From Tupaia tana (lineage: Eukaryota; Chordata; Mammalia; Scandentia; Tupaiidae), in assembly GCA_026018925.1 (NCBI GenBank), contig JAKSZU010000006.1:131481592-131545591 (forward strand): DNA of 64,000 nt. The letters are read 5' to 3'. Each line of letters begins with the position of its first letter. The first letter of the stretch is position 1. The position numbers were made by a program, and so were the translations under genes. Shown here one piece after another: positions 1 through 10,769 of this stretch. The notes under the pieces were generated by a model. The model saw only the letters and a list, made by a program, of their open reading frames with translations. It made no database searches and was not told the origin of the DNA.

Positions 1-1130
1 TTCCATTCTTACTGCCAATATAGCTCCGCATAGCCCCTTTTGTGACCCTATCTTCCATCTCTTTCCACTTTGTCTCCCGGAACCTGATGGGCTCATCAGG
101 AAAAATCCCTTGTATTCACCACCTCTTTTGTGAATATCACTTTATTTCTGACCAGATCCTTGCCACCTCACTTCATTATCTGAAAAACCCGATTCTCCCC
201 TGAAGACACTGCTTTCCCTCTCAATTGATACCTGATTTCTCTCTTTCTCATTGAATGGATGTAGTTTAGATGCCCTTCTTGGTCCTTATTGTCACTTCTA
301 AACCTTCTTGCTTATTCCTCATTATAGACGTCAGCTTTGAGTTCAAAGTCATCAAACCACAAACTACCCCTACTGCCTCCCTGCTGTAGTAATCTAGGCA
401 CCTGGAGCCACTCTGCCTAATTCTTTGAACATCTGAGTTCCTTCTAGCTCTTACCATCTCCAACGTTGTCTAATTTATGCTAAATTCATTATTGCTGAGG
501 ACAAGCCTTCTAATTCCTAATTCCTCTTGGCTTCCTTTTGATCCAATGACCTTATCCTATTCCTATATCAGTCCATGGCTCTTCTGCCATAGCTAAAACT
601 TAATCATTACTAATAACTACAACCTCTCTGTAGTCTGACGTTCAAATTCCTGCCCTTTGATTTCCCTCTCTTAAGCATCCAACTCTCTCTCCATCTTGAA
701 ATTTTTACCACCCTGTAGGTTCTGCCATTCACTGATCACATCATCTATGCCCTGTGCCTCACTCTTTTGCGTCCTCACACCTCTCCTTTCCTCATTTATA
801 TTCTATGGTCTGATGTCACACGTAATATGAGGAAATGGAACAAGAAGGTGTTTGCAGGTATTTAATATTCATTTTAGAAGAGGTCTATTTCTGGGGGTAA
901 GTAGGGTAGAGGAGAAACAGTCAAGCCTGTTCCCATTCTCTTATCTCTTGTTTAAGATTCCCATTTTGGCTGTAAGCTTATATACACCAGAGGAGAGAAC
1001 CAAAGCTTGCCAAGGAGTATGATCCTTAGGAAGAGGAAGTTCAATGATCCTTGACACTCTATGCCATTTAGGAGTGCAGAGAAGGGTATTTTACATCCTA
1101 TTCCAAGTGGTTCACGTTTCTTTCTAACCA
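1..1130. other. No gene recognised; unique or highly decayed sequence
   Basis: Pyrimidine-rich on the plus strand from about 1 to 800. No open frame resembles a known protein and no repeat boundary or target-site duplication is visible. It may hold very old repeat sequence that I cannot name. Confidence 0.5.
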
Positions 1131-1132
1131 TG

Positions 1133-1300
1133 TGCAGTCATAAGAAAGAGAAAGTGAGCGAGAAAGAGAATCACCCTCAACAGGGTCTCATACCCTGATC
1201 TCTGCCTCCCAGCTTTGTCAGCCAGCCAGGATGCGTGTGCAGGTCTGGCATGTATTGGTGGGCTGAGGAATCAAGTCTGTGGTCTTCCACATGGATTCAA
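1133..1300 (-). mobile_element. Old tRNA-derived SINE relic, minus strand
   Basis: An A/G-rich stretch with many GAGA words is followed by a CACCCTCAACAGGGT-like box and a decayed tRNA-type end (CCACATGGATTCAATATCTC). The order matches the minus-strand SINEs elsewhere in the window, but the copy is strongly diverged and its ends are unclear. Confidence 0.4.
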
Positions 1301-1466
1301 TATCTCTCTTTTTCTTTCATTCATTCTTTTTTTTTGGGGGGGGGCACGCTTTTCTCTTGCCCTTGTTTCTTTGTTATTTTCATAGAGAAAGAAAGGAAAT
1401 ATTCATTATTATATGATAGAACAAGCACTGAATTAAAAGTCAGAAGTCAGAAACTTTGTATCCTGT

Positions 1467-1714
1467 CTTTTTTTTTTTTTTAAATATAGGGTACGTATGC
1501 TTGCTGGAGACAGAGACAGAGAGAAAGTGACAAAGCACCCTCCAGGGAGGATAGCCATACCATAATCCATTCTTCATTCTCCTCTCAGGACTTTGGGCAT
1601 GCATGCATACTCAGATACCTGGTATGTTTTGCAAGCCACTGGGATCTGGGAATCTAACCACTGGTCAACCTGTGGGATTCAGCAGCTTGAACTTCCACAC
1701 CATCAGCTGGTCCA
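1467..1714 (-). mobile_element. Long tRNA-SINE, minus strand
   Basis: A poly(T) tract is followed by TATAGGGTACGTATGCTTGCTGG, the GAGA stretch, the TTCTCCTCTCAGGA box and the tRNA head ending ACCATCAGCTGGTCC. All parts of the long SINE are present in order, moderately diverged. No clear target-site duplication. Confidence 0.7.
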
Positions 1715-2690
1715 TGGATCCAGTATCTCTTGATCAGCATGTTAGTACTGTGTCATTGAGCTGGCCCCCATGCAGTGCTCTTCCTGAGGGAACTCTGGTA
1801 AAGACTTCCTCAGGGATTTTGTAAAACCCCAGGGGTATTTTGGTGCTCCTTATGGAGTTAAGTAACTGTGGTTCCGTTTGCTACACCTGAATTTGGCTTT
1901 GGGAGGTCAGGAAAGTGCTCTACAAAGGAGGTGACATTTGAACTTGACTTTGAAGGATTAGTAGGATTTTTCCAGACGTGACAGAAGAATTCTCATTGGC
2001 AAGAAAATTCCTGGCAACATTCTTTTTTCTACTTCATAATATTTACAAAAATTTAGACCTCTACTCCTATATATTTATACATCATATGTTTATGGCTCCA
2101 AGTAAATATGATTAGTAGATAAAACCTTACTTTATAAATCCTCTTTTTTTATGTGCAAAGTAAATGTTTTTAAGAAGGAGGTTTGATTTATTTACATTTT
2201 TAATTAAATGAAAATTACAGATAAAAGATGCTATACCACTCATCTTCTCTGGAAAAGAAAATATTGCAATGTAATTAAAAGGACGCCTCAAATTATAATT
2301 AGATTTGAAATTTAATTATGACTAGAATACTTCATCGTTATGCACACTGACACCTTGTTGATACATAACCTTTAAAGTATTTTTATTATATTTACTCTAA
2401 GATCTTAATCTGTGGACTAAATAAACCCTTAGATTCCTAAAGAATACTAGAATTCAGTGCAGAATACAATATTCTTTTTTTTCTTCTGGAAAAAAGTAGT
2501 ATGTTTAGAATTCCTGTTTTGACGATTGCTGAGTTTTATTACATCTTTCAGCTGAAAACATTTTAATAATTTTAGCAGCTATGAGTTAGTATAATAAGAG
2601 TTTTCTTAGTTAGGTAAAGCATCTTTTGGTTTATACCTGATAGAGTTATTGTCTTCCAAGTCAGGGATCACATTTCCTAGAATGAAAAGT
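1715..2690. other. No gene recognised; AT-rich unique sequence
   Basis: AT-rich DNA without an open frame of recognisable family and without a repeat I can name. Confidence 0.5.
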
Positions 2691-2717
2691 ATGGCGTGTC
2701 TTTATCCTCTGTCTCTC

Positions 2718-2719
2718 TG

Positions 2720-2811
<92 letters not shown>
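2718..2811. repeat. Compound microsatellite (CT)n(AT)n
   Basis: About 20 CT units run directly into about 25 AT units. Short open frames across it read as Leu/Ser and Ile/Tyr repeats and are not genes. Confidence 0.97.
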
Positions 2812-2812
<1 letters not shown>

Positions 2813-3984
2813 CAGCTACTTGATAGAATCTCTTCTGCAGTGAGCTCTGGTTAAATACATTTGCTATAATTAACTTCCCGTGGTACCATCTGACACTTCT
2901 TGCAGCTTAGAACACAATAACTTTCACAGTAAAAATGATTTAGCTATAGAATAATGTGCCCTGCTAGAAATATTTTGTGATAAAGATTCCCAATATGCAA
3001 TTATTATTAGCTTGATTTGGAAAATACTGTGTGATAAAAACTATTTGATGAATTGCCACTTTGGCTTATCTAGTGTCAAAGAATGCACTCAAGATAAATT
3101 GAAGCTCTTCATTCAAGAGTAAAAGTCTGAATTCATAATCATTATAGAACCCTTAATTTTAGAATGCTTATTTGTTTATTAACTAAATGAGTAAATATAT
3201 AGAGACAACTTATTATGTGTATGGCATTTTCTAAATGCTGTATAGCATATGTGGGCTCTAATTTACTACAACTGTTAAATGGGTTGGTCTTCATGGCAGT
3301 AAAAAAAGAAACTTGCTTTTATAAACTCAACAGAAAAAAATACAAAGCAACAAAACTCAATCACCTAAAATTGACTCATTTTCATTCTAGTGAGTTTGAA
3401 CTTACATGCCTCACTTAGCCCCTCCTTACTGAACCAATTTTCACCAGACAACTTCTAGATGAACTGAATTTCTACAAATGGCCTGCCTCTGTGGTCTTCT
3501 GTATAGGCAAACCTCTCATTGAAGTTCTTATCTCTTTTGAAGGGACTTCAAAGGTCCATTGAAATCCAAAACTTTCCTTGAAGTTAAGTCAAGTTTTGCC
3601 TGTGTTAGGGCTGCAGGATTTCATCCAGAAAAGCCTAGGTGGTTAACAAGGAAAGAACATGTTAACCTGGTTGGATTTCATCACAAGTGGAATTTGGTCT
3701 GACAATTTTGGCTCTGCTAGGGGGTTTAAAGCATATTTAGCTGTGGAAATGATAAAAGGATTCCCCTACCTGGTTTTATAGCACAATAGCTGAAAGGCCA
3801 GCGGGTATTTCCAAGCATCTTTTAGTGCATATCCCAAACTGCTACACCAGCTGGATCTTCAGTGAATGAAATAACCCTGCTGTTAAAGCATTTGAATCCC
3901 AGTCAAAGTCCTTGACAGTAAAAATCCAGGTGGCTATGCAAATCGGTCCTTTCCTTAAATAGTAATTTGAGTTTCACTAGGTGA
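2812..3984. other. No gene recognised; unique sequence
   Basis: Stops occur in all frames at ordinary density. I see no exon, repeat boundary or RNA gene here. Confidence 0.5.
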
Positions 3985-4170
3985 GCCCTGCTAATAATGA
4001 CACCCAACATCTGTGTAGCATGTTTCAATTCATGGAACAACTTTTATGTATATTATCTCAATTGGCCTTCTCTACCAGATGAAGAAATGGAAGTTCAGAG
4101 AGATTAAGTGACTTTCCCTAGGTTACACAGGTAGTTAAATGATGAGCAAGGATTGGAACCCAGGCATAGG
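3985..4170 (+). repeat. MIR (ancient mammalian-wide SINE), plus strand
   Basis: Contains the MIR core in order: a TATTATCTCAATTGG-like word, CAGATGAAGAAATGG, AGAGAGATTAAGTGACTT and GATTGGAACCCAGGCA. These match the familiar MIR phrases (bulk-tail ATTTTACAGATGAGGAAACTG type), with the divergence expected of an element older than placental mammals. Confidence 0.8.
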
Positions 4171-4210
4171 ACACAGTGGGCTTTCTATTAGACTGTGGGT
4201 GACTGCTAGG

Positions 4211-4306
4211 GTGAATAATTATTAATTCACAGATCTTGATTCAAAGAAACAAGATAGTGTGAATAATTATTGATTCACAGATCTTGATTCAAAGAAACAA
4301 GAACCA
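4211..4306. repeat. 48-bp tandem duplication
   Basis: Units 4211-4258 and 4259-4306 start with GTGAATAATTATT and contain CAGATCTTGATTCAAAG. They differ at one internal base and at their last few bases, so the duplication is fairly recent. Confidence 0.9.
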
Positions 4307-4313
4307 CTTTGTC

Positions 4314-4335
4314 TTTTTTTTTTTTTTTTTTTTTT
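4314..4335. repeat. Poly(T) tract
   Basis: An uninterrupted run of about 22 T directly after the tandem duplication, with no SINE body attached. A short minus-strand open frame across it is spurious. Confidence 0.9.
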
Positions 4336-4861
4336 AAACTGGGTCCTATTGGTTAAAGTACCTTTTTGAAAACAGAATAGTGTGACCAGCTGAAGTACTT
4401 GCTGAAGGCAAAGGGAATGCACAATGGGTAGGAGAAGATAGTCAACCATAACAGCTATGATCATATGACCACTTACAGAAACAAGGATAAGAGCTGCCAT
4501 GCATGTTTACTCCCTTTTTAAAATGAAAACATTTGTGTGTATGTACACTTATATTAAGCAAATACCTTTGTTTTGTTTTATTTTCTTATGTAACATAAGG
4601 CATATTGACTTTGTATCAGCATCTAGGTATTATTAATTTTACATCATAGTATTTACTTACATAGTTATGAGATATCAGAAGAGTAGAGATGATTCAAGCA
4701 CTTCACCTCTTCTTCTAAGGAAAGGGGTTAATGTATTTAAGTTGTATGCACATTCTTTCTAGCATGTTAGGTAGAATTAAGACTTGTTATTTTCTTTATC
4801 TGAAGATTAAGTATGTTTTCAGAAAATGTTTATGGGTGCTGAGTTGACAAGTGGTATACTT

Positions 4862-5385
4862 GGATGGGTAAATTTTACGTGTCAACTTGACTGAACTAAG
4901 CGATGGCCAGATGTCTGGTAAAACGCTATTTCTCGGTGTGTCTGTGAGAATGTTTAGAAGATAATATCTGAATCTACGGACTTAGTAAAGACGATCTTCC
5001 TCACCAATGTACGTGGGCACCATTCAATCCATTGAGGGCCTGAATAAAGCAAAAAAGGTGGAGAAAAGGTGAATTTGTCTTCCTTAGCAGGGCCATATAT
5101 CTTCTGCCCTCAGACATCAGCACTTCTGTTTCTCAGGCCTTTGAACTAAGACCAGAAATTACACACTTGACATTCACTTCTCAGACCTTGGACTCAGACT
5201 GAATTACATTACTGGCATTCCTAATTCCCCAGCTAGCACACTGCAGATCCTGGGACCTCTTGGTGTCCATAATGGTATCAACCAATTCCTTTATAAATCT
5301 CTGTTTAGATAAACAGATAGCCATAGAGATCTGCAGATATATTCTATTGACTCTATTTTTTCTGGAGAAGCCTAACCAATGCAGA
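4862..5385 (+). mobile_element. ERVL-type LTR (MLT2-like), plus strand, solo
   Basis: Begins GGGTAAATTTTACGTGTCAACTTGACTG and runs through TCTGGTAAAACGCTATTTCTC, TGGGCACCATTCAATCCATTGAGG and CAATTCCTTTATAAATCTCTG, to TTCTGGAGAAGCCTAACCAATGCAG. The series follows the layout I remember for MLT2-class LTRs of ERVL elements. No internal ERVL region flanks it, so it is best read as a solo LTR. The class is from memory; the repeat identity is firm because two further diverged copies lie in this window (31361-32285 and 34745-35600). Confidence 0.65.
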
Positions 5386-5555
5386 TATGTGATATTTCAA
5401 GCTCTGGACTTATTTCTAAATCTTCTGAACAAACCAGAAAAGCTATAAATTCTGAATTTTATGAAAACCATCCAGTTTTTTAAATACTAGCAACTATTTT
5501 AGTTTGGGTCATTGTTCTCAACTCTTTATTACTCCCTGTAGCAGAATTATACATT

Positions 5556-5987
5556 CATATTCTTTGCCATATAACTTTTGAGGGCTTCCCAATAGAACAG
5601 GTAAAGTATACATCCTTTGCTTTATGGGTTTTAAATTTGGCCAGGTGATTCGGATAACCCAGTAAAGTGTGAGGAAAAGTGAGCTGTGGCTTAACACAGC
5701 ACCTTTTATTTCCCTTCCCTCTTGTGTGCCTGGATTTACCTTGAAAAAGGCTCATTCTGCAGTCTCAGTGAAGAGACACCTGGGGCAGACTGGAATCTGA
5801 CTTGCAGTCTTGGATCCAATCTCAGTCAGTGTCAGCACATGCCAGTGAATTCCTGCTGAGGCCAGCAGAGCCCCAGCCAACAGGCAGACCTGTGAGTAAG
5901 AAATAAATGCATGTGTTTGTAAGTCATTGAGATCTGGGGTTGTTTAATATGAAGTAACATTGCAGCAAAACCTAACAAATCAAAACA
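5556..5987 (+). mobile_element. MaLR/MLT1-like LTR, plus strand
   Basis: The 3' half carries the typical end of MLT1-class LTRs: CCAGCCAACAGGCAGACCTGTGAG, then AATAAATGCATGTG as polyadenylation signal, then GTCATTGAGATCTGGGGTTG and GCAGCAAAACCTAAC. The 5' end is diffuse. No coding part is left. Confidence 0.55.
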
Positions 5988-7158
5988 TTTTTTAAAAAGA
6001 ATTGCAGCCTGAACTAAATGCATCTATGGACTGGATTCAACCTGTGGGCCTTTGGCCTGAGATTTGTGAAATGGATTTTTGGCACCATCATTGCTAGTAC
6101 TAGAATTTAGGTATCTGGGAAAACGTTATACCAAATGTTAGATGCATAGAATATTTAGGGAAAAGAGGCTCTGAGTTTAAGGCTAGACACCCAAATCATC
6201 TCTGCACTCCTTGCTAGGAGAGATATATAAACAAAGGCATGTCATTAATTGGAGTGAAATAAGAGATTTTCTTTGTCACTTACTAGGGCTAACAGGATCA
6301 GCTTATGTTTTATCCTGTCAGAATTATTTTTTACATAGAGACCTAATCCTTAGAGAAGGAATTTGTTTTCTATCATCCAGGTTTGTTACAGTCAAAATTT
6401 GTAAGAGTTCCTAAAAAAAAACTAGAATGTCAGTTTTTATATTTAACACTTCATCCTCCTCCACTCTAAAAGAGCAATCTTACTTATTAAGAGGAATAGG
6501 CCAGGCTTAGTAGGTCTTGGGAGATGTAGTCATTTATTTTACAGAGCAAATGTTACCTGGGGAATTAAATAAGATTTATTTCTCTGCTGAAATCAGGAGA
6601 AAATCAGCATAAACAGACATACAGCAGAGAGAAAGAATATCAGTAGTTTCCAGATGCAGAGATAGAAGCTCGGAAGTGCCTCAGTTATAGATGGCAAGAT
6701 TGGACGAGAGAGGGTCACATCAGATCTTCTAGAATTCGATGATCTCCAAGCATAACTGTCTGTTCCAAAGATAAGAGTAGTTATACACACATCTAATCTG
6801 GACATGACAGGTCCCTTCAGCTGAACTATCTTGTTTTTATCAGTGTATGATACGACCACAGAGGACAGTACTCAGAGCACACTCTAATGCCAATGTGCTT
6901 CTTACTGACCATTTGCAACCTCCTGAGCTGATGCAGCCTTCGCTCTGTATTTTCCCAAACTTACAGCACTGGAACAAGAGTCAGTGACAGAATTCCACGG
7001 GGGTCATGTGAACAGGTCCCTAGACATGTTAGCACCTCGATTTTGTCCATGTCGACCATGATGTGTGCTACAGAGGAGAAACACAGAGTACTGGGAGGCC
7101 CTGGATCATGACATGAAGGAGAGATCACTGAATAAATATCATCTAAAAGGACAGTTTA
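5988..7158. other. No gene recognised; unique sequence
   Basis: No recognisable exon or repeat. The longest minus-strand frame (about 6593-6859, 88 codons) has no recognisable domain and no supporting context. Confidence 0.5.
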
Positions 7159-7159
7159 G

Positions 7160-7410
7160 AGCCAGCAGGTGGTATAGTGGTTAAGATGTTGGATTCCACA
7201 TGGTTTAACACAGTTCAAGTCTTGTACACAGTGACTTGAAAATCACACCAGGCGCCTGGGCATGTTTGCCCAAAATCCCAAGAGGAGAATGGAGGAGAAG
7301 AAATTGTGGCATAGCCATCCCTGCTGGGGAGGCTGGTTTCTTGCTCTATGTCTCTCTGTCTCTCCAGGGAGTGCACATGCCCTCTATCAAAAATCTCTAT
7401 TTAAAAAAAA
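7160..7410 (+). mobile_element. Long tRNA-SINE, plus strand
   Basis: The tRNA head GAGCCAGCAGGTGGTATAGTGG is followed by a decayed B box (AGTTCAAGTCTTG), CCCAAAATCCCAAGAGGAGAATGG, the CTCTGTCTCTCC stretch and GTGCACATGCCCTCTATC before the A-tail. Open frames across it are SINE-encoded noise. Confidence 0.85.
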
Positions 7411-7440
7411 AGGACACTTTAAAAAAGTTTATTTATACAA

Positions 7441-7600
7441 GAGAGGCAGGTGGCATGGTGGTTAAGGGTGCTGGAGTCCCATATGCTCAACCACGGTTCG
7501 AGTCCTGGACCTGGTGGCTTGCTTGTTCGATTTCCCTTTCTCTCTCTGACCCTCTCTGGTCAAATTAAAATAAATCAATTTTTTAAAAAAAGTTAAAATA
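7441..7600 (+). mobile_element. Short tRNA-SINE, plus strand
   Basis: The tRNA head GGCAGGTGGCATGGTGGTTAAGG has an intact-looking B box GGTTCGAGTCC, then CTTTCTCTCTCTGACCCTCTCTGGTCAAATTAAAATAAAT. This short form lacks the long-form body. Confidence 0.85.
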
Positions 7601-7604
7601 ATTC

Positions 7605-7832
7605 TTTAAAAAAGTTTATTTATCTCTTGCATGAGCAAGAGAGAACAGAGAAACAGTTGCTTCTTAAAGAATCTTGATGCCAAGATCTACTCCTATTTTC
7701 AGCCGGCCTTGGATCATGGGCACATGTATACCTGGTGCTTTTAGGGAGGTCTTAGGATGTGAGCCTAGAACCTTTCCATGTGGATCAGTCTTGCAGAATA
7801 TTATGGTTTACCATTGTGCCACCTTTTGCCCT
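7605..7832 (-). mobile_element. Second SINE family (B), minus strand
   Basis: Shares GGATCATGGGCACATGT, GGGAGGTCTTAGGATGTGA, CCATGTGGATCAGTCTTGCAGA and a TTGTGCCACC end with the copies at 17720, 20760, 30530 and 31110. The head differs from the GGGACCAGCAG family, so I treat it as a separate tRNA-like SINE family. Confidence 0.6.
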
Positions 7833-8150
7833 TAAAATGACACTTGATGGACAGATGGTTGGTATTTAGTCTGGAAAAAGGATGTGGTTATACAACCATG
7901 TGGGATGTGAGAAAGAGGAGAAAATAGAGGAAGAGTGTGTTTTGTTTTTTTTTTGTTTTTTTTTTTTTTTTTAGAGTGTTTTTTTTTTAAGAGGGTTAAA
8001 AGAATGGAAAAAATGCCCTATTAGATGATTTTGGTTTCCTCCTCATCCTCAATTTAAAGCATATGTTTTATATCATAAACAGAAAAGATTCAAAGAGGTT
8101 AAACATTGTTGGACAAAGTGTGATGCAAAATCAATAAGCATTATGGTTAG
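7833..8150. other. T-rich spacer, no gene
   Basis: Includes an interrupted poly(T) stretch at about 7939-7990. Nothing else is recognisable. Confidence 0.5.
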
Positions 8151-8300
8151 GGACCTGGAAATGAATATCAAACAGACCTGATTTATATCACAGTTCTCTG
8201 CTTACTGGCTTTTTGACCTGGGGCAAGTTACTTGTCTATCCTCTCCAACTGTCAGTTTTTGTTGTTGTTATTGTTGTTGTTTTTATCATGGTTTTATCTG
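8150..8300 (+). repeat. MIR fragment, plus strand
   Basis: The words CCTGATTTATATCACAGTTCTCTGCTTACTGG and TTTTTGACCTGGGGCAAGTTACTT correspond to the MIR tRNA-related/core region. The copy is diverged and ends near a (GTT)n-like run. Confidence 0.65.
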
Positions 8301-8512
8301 GAAAGCAGAGAAAATAATGCGTATCTTAGAGTGTAAGAATTAAATTTGAACTGCTAAGCACTGCAAGCATTCAGACATTGAAGCAGAACGGTGAGCAGGC
8401 TCTGTCCATGGTGGACCTCAGGGTAGAAAAAATGGGATTTTAGTTCGTGATAATGTATCTGTAAAGTGTTCATCTGTGTTTAATCAACTCACTTATTGAG
8501 AATTCAAACCCA

Positions 8513-8675
8513 GGGCCAGCAGGTATCATGGTGGTTAAGGCTCTGGACTCCCACATGGCCAACTGTGGTTTAAATCTTGGACCTGGTGATTTGCTTTTTT
8601 TCTTTCTCTGTCACTCTCTGGTCCATTTAAAATATAATATAATAAATAAAATTAAATAATTATTTTTTAAAAAGG
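8513..8675 (+). mobile_element. Short tRNA-SINE, plus strand
   Basis: The head is GGGCCAGCAGGTATCATGGTGGTTAAGG, with GTCACTCTCTGGTCCATTTAAAATA and an AATAAATAAAATTAAAT tail. The B box is decayed (GGTTTAAATCTTG). Confidence 0.85.
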
Positions 8676-8724
8676 ATTTAAATCTGCCCTTTATGTTAGT
8701 TTTATTTTCTCTTAGGCAGGTATA

Positions 8725-9135
8725 TTCATTTTCCAGAGTTGATATAGCAAAGTACCACAAGCAGTGTGGTTTAAAACAACAGAAATGTATTGTTTCACAG
8801 TTCTGGTGCTAGAATTCCAAAATCAATGTATCTGCAGGGCCATGCTCCCTCTGAGACCCTGGGCAGAAACCCTCCCTACCGCTCTGTAGCTTTGGTGGGG
8901 GTGTCAATCCTTGGCCTCCTTGGCTTGCTGCTCTGTGTGCCCATCGCTACCCCTGTTAGCACAAATCTTCTCTTCTCAGAGTACATCTGTCATACTGGAT
9001 TGGGGGTCACTCTAATGATCTCATTTTAGCGTGGTTTTATCTGTGAATCCCCTATTTCCAAATGAGGTCATATTTAGAGATACTGAGAGTTAGGACTTAT
9101 CTTTTTGGAGGATATAGTACAACTTGCAATGGTAG
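8725..9135 (+). repeat. Ancient interspersed repeat (placental-wide, class not named)
   Basis: Contains CAAAGTACCACAAGCAGTGTGG, TTTAAAACAACAGAAATGTATTG, CACAGTTCTGG and CCAAATGAGGTCATATTTAGAG. These are phrases of a very common mammalian repeat. A second copy lies at 14850-15190. I recognise the repeat but do not trust my memory of its class name. Confidence 0.6.
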
Positions 9136-9286
9136 GTGAATGAGTGGTTATGGGGAAGAGCCTGTTTACCAATCATTTGGAATGTTATTTCTATAGGAAT
9201 TTGAGATTTCTAATCGTTTGATTGTGGCATCTCATCATTTGGGTTCCCAGAATTCTAGATGGCCTGGATTATCAAATTAGGGTTCT

Positions 9287-9556
9287 ATGGGACCAGCAGT
9301 TGGTATAATGGCTATGTCACTGGACTCCCATGTAGTTGACTGTAGTTCAAGTCCCGGACCCAGTGGCTTAAACTCACACCAGGCACATGTGCATGTGTGC
9401 CCAAGATCCCAAGAGGAGAATGGAGAAGGGATTGCAGTGTGGCCATCCCCCCTGGGAGGTGATTTCTCGCTTTCTGTCTCTCTGTCTCCCTCTGTCTTTC
9501 TGGTGAGCACACACTCCCTGTAGCAAAAACCTCTCCAAAAAAAAAAAAAAAAAAAA
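9287..9556 (+). mobile_element. Long tRNA-SINE, plus strand, with target-site duplication
   Basis: Complete from GGGACCAGCAGTTGGTATAATGG to a pure A-tail. The duplication TAGGGTTCT lies at 9278-9286 and 9557-9565. Frames of 66-78 codons on both strands here are SINE noise. Confidence 0.95.
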
Positions 9557-9732
9557 TAGGGTTCTGATTACTTTTACATGAGTTTTATCTCAGTGCTAAA
9601 AGGCTTCTTGATGATAATCCCTGACTGTCAAAATTTTCTTATCTGTTATATAAGAAAATGAAGTTGAGGAAAATTCATTCACTAAGAGTAGTTAATAATT
9701 TAAAAAATTATACTGGAAGTAAGACAATATAT

Positions 9733-9954
9733 AGGGTTGTCAGAAAAGTCATGACATATTTTTCTATTTTTTTCAGAAATATCTAATTGCATTTATTATT
9801 ATTATTATTTTTAATTTGCTATAGGTCATGTGTGCTAACCAGAGAGAGAGAGAGAGAAAGCAAGTTGCCATATTTGGGACATGTTGGCCATGTCTTCTAC
9901 CTGCTTGCTATGTTTTCTATGCAAAAATGCTTCATGTCATTTTTGACAACCCAA
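9733..9954. mobile_element. Mariner-like MITE split by a SINE-like insert
   Basis: The ends TAGGGTTGTCAGAAAAGTCATG and CATTTTTGACAACCCAA are near-inverse repeats of each other and of the two shorter copies at 21667 and 58501. TA dinucleotides at 9731-9732 and 9955-9956 flank the unit, as TcMar transposition leaves. The middle (about 9790-9915) carries TTTGCTATAGGTCATGTGTGCT and GAGAGA, i.e. a truncated minus-strand SINE. Confidence 0.65.
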
Positions 9955-10014
9955 TAAAATGGTCTGTTAACTTGACTTGTCCCATAGGAACTACTCTGTG
10001 ATGTAGTTCCTTTT

Positions 10015-10100
10015 TACAAGGCAGGGTTTCTCTGTCATGATCCTCCTGCCTCAGCCTCCTAGCTAGTTGGAAACCACCAGTGTGTACCACCATGCTTAGG
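10015..10100 (-). mobile_element. 7SL RNA-derived SINE, short form, minus strand
   Basis: Reading the minus strand gives GCATGGTGGTACACACTGG, AGCTAGGAGGCTGAGGCAGG, AGGATCATGA and then GAGAAACCCTG. These are the 5' Alu domain of 7SL RNA joined to its 3' end, as in Alu, FLAM or B1 monomers, but with a larger central deletion (about 86 bp in all). It is bounded by a 13-bp duplication (TGTAGTTCCTTTT at 10002-10014, TGTAGGTCCTTTT at 10101-10113), so it was retroposed as this unit. Confidence 0.8.
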
Positions 10101-10114
10101 TGTAGGTCCTTTTA

Positions 10115-10485
10115 GTGGGTATTACTGGAAAGTTCATAGTATTTTGGTTGATTTAAGATTAAGTCAAAATCATGACACTTGAGTGTCCCTGTTCTGATGG
10201 GGACTTCTACCCTCTGTACCCTTTATTCAGTGATGGTGCTTGGGGTTTATATCTTGAGCTTATAGCAAGTGAAGAGGTTATATATAGCCTCATATAGGAT
10301 TAAAATTGATTCAGGATTTTAAAAAATAAAGAACTTAACTTTTCTTGGCTATATAACATTTAGAATCTTTGAATCATATATAGAAAAAAAATCAGACCCA
10401 AAGTGCAAAAGACAAAGGGTTTGCATACTCTTGCCCTTGGCTGTTTGCATTGCTCCGTAATATTTATTTATTCATTCATTCATTT
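10115..10485. other. No gene recognised
   Basis: AT-rich sequence without recognisable coding or repeat content, ending in a TTTATTCATTCATTC run next to the following SINE. Confidence 0.5.
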
Positions 10486-10489
10486 CTTT

Positions 10490-10716
10490 ACAGTTTTTGC
10501 CATAGGGCATGTGCACTTGCTGGTGACAGACAAGCAGTGAGAGAGAAAGAGAGAAATCATTTCTGGGGCGATGGCCACACTGCAATCTCTTCTCCTCCAT
10601 TTTCCTCCTAGGATTCGGCATTTATGTACACATTTCCAGCATGATTTTCAAACTGCCAGGTCCAGGACCTAAACCATGGTTAGCTAGCACTTTAATCACC
10701 ATGCCACCTGCTGGCC
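10490..10716 (-). mobile_element. Long tRNA-SINE, minus strand
   Basis: Runs from TTTTTGCCATAGGGCATGTGC through TCTCCTCCATTTTCCTCC to the head end CCACCTGCTGGCCC. A diverged duplication (CGTAATATTTA before, TGTGATATTTA after) brackets it. Confidence 0.85.
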
Positions 10717-10726
10717 CGCCTGTGAT

Positions 10727-10766
10727 ATTTAGATTCCTCCTCAAAATTTAGATTCCTCCTCAATTC
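10727..10766. repeat. About 18-bp tandem duplication
   Basis: TTTAGATTCCTCCTCAAA occurs twice back to back with minor change, immediately after the preceding SINE. Confidence 0.85.
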
Positions 10767-10769
10767 CTG

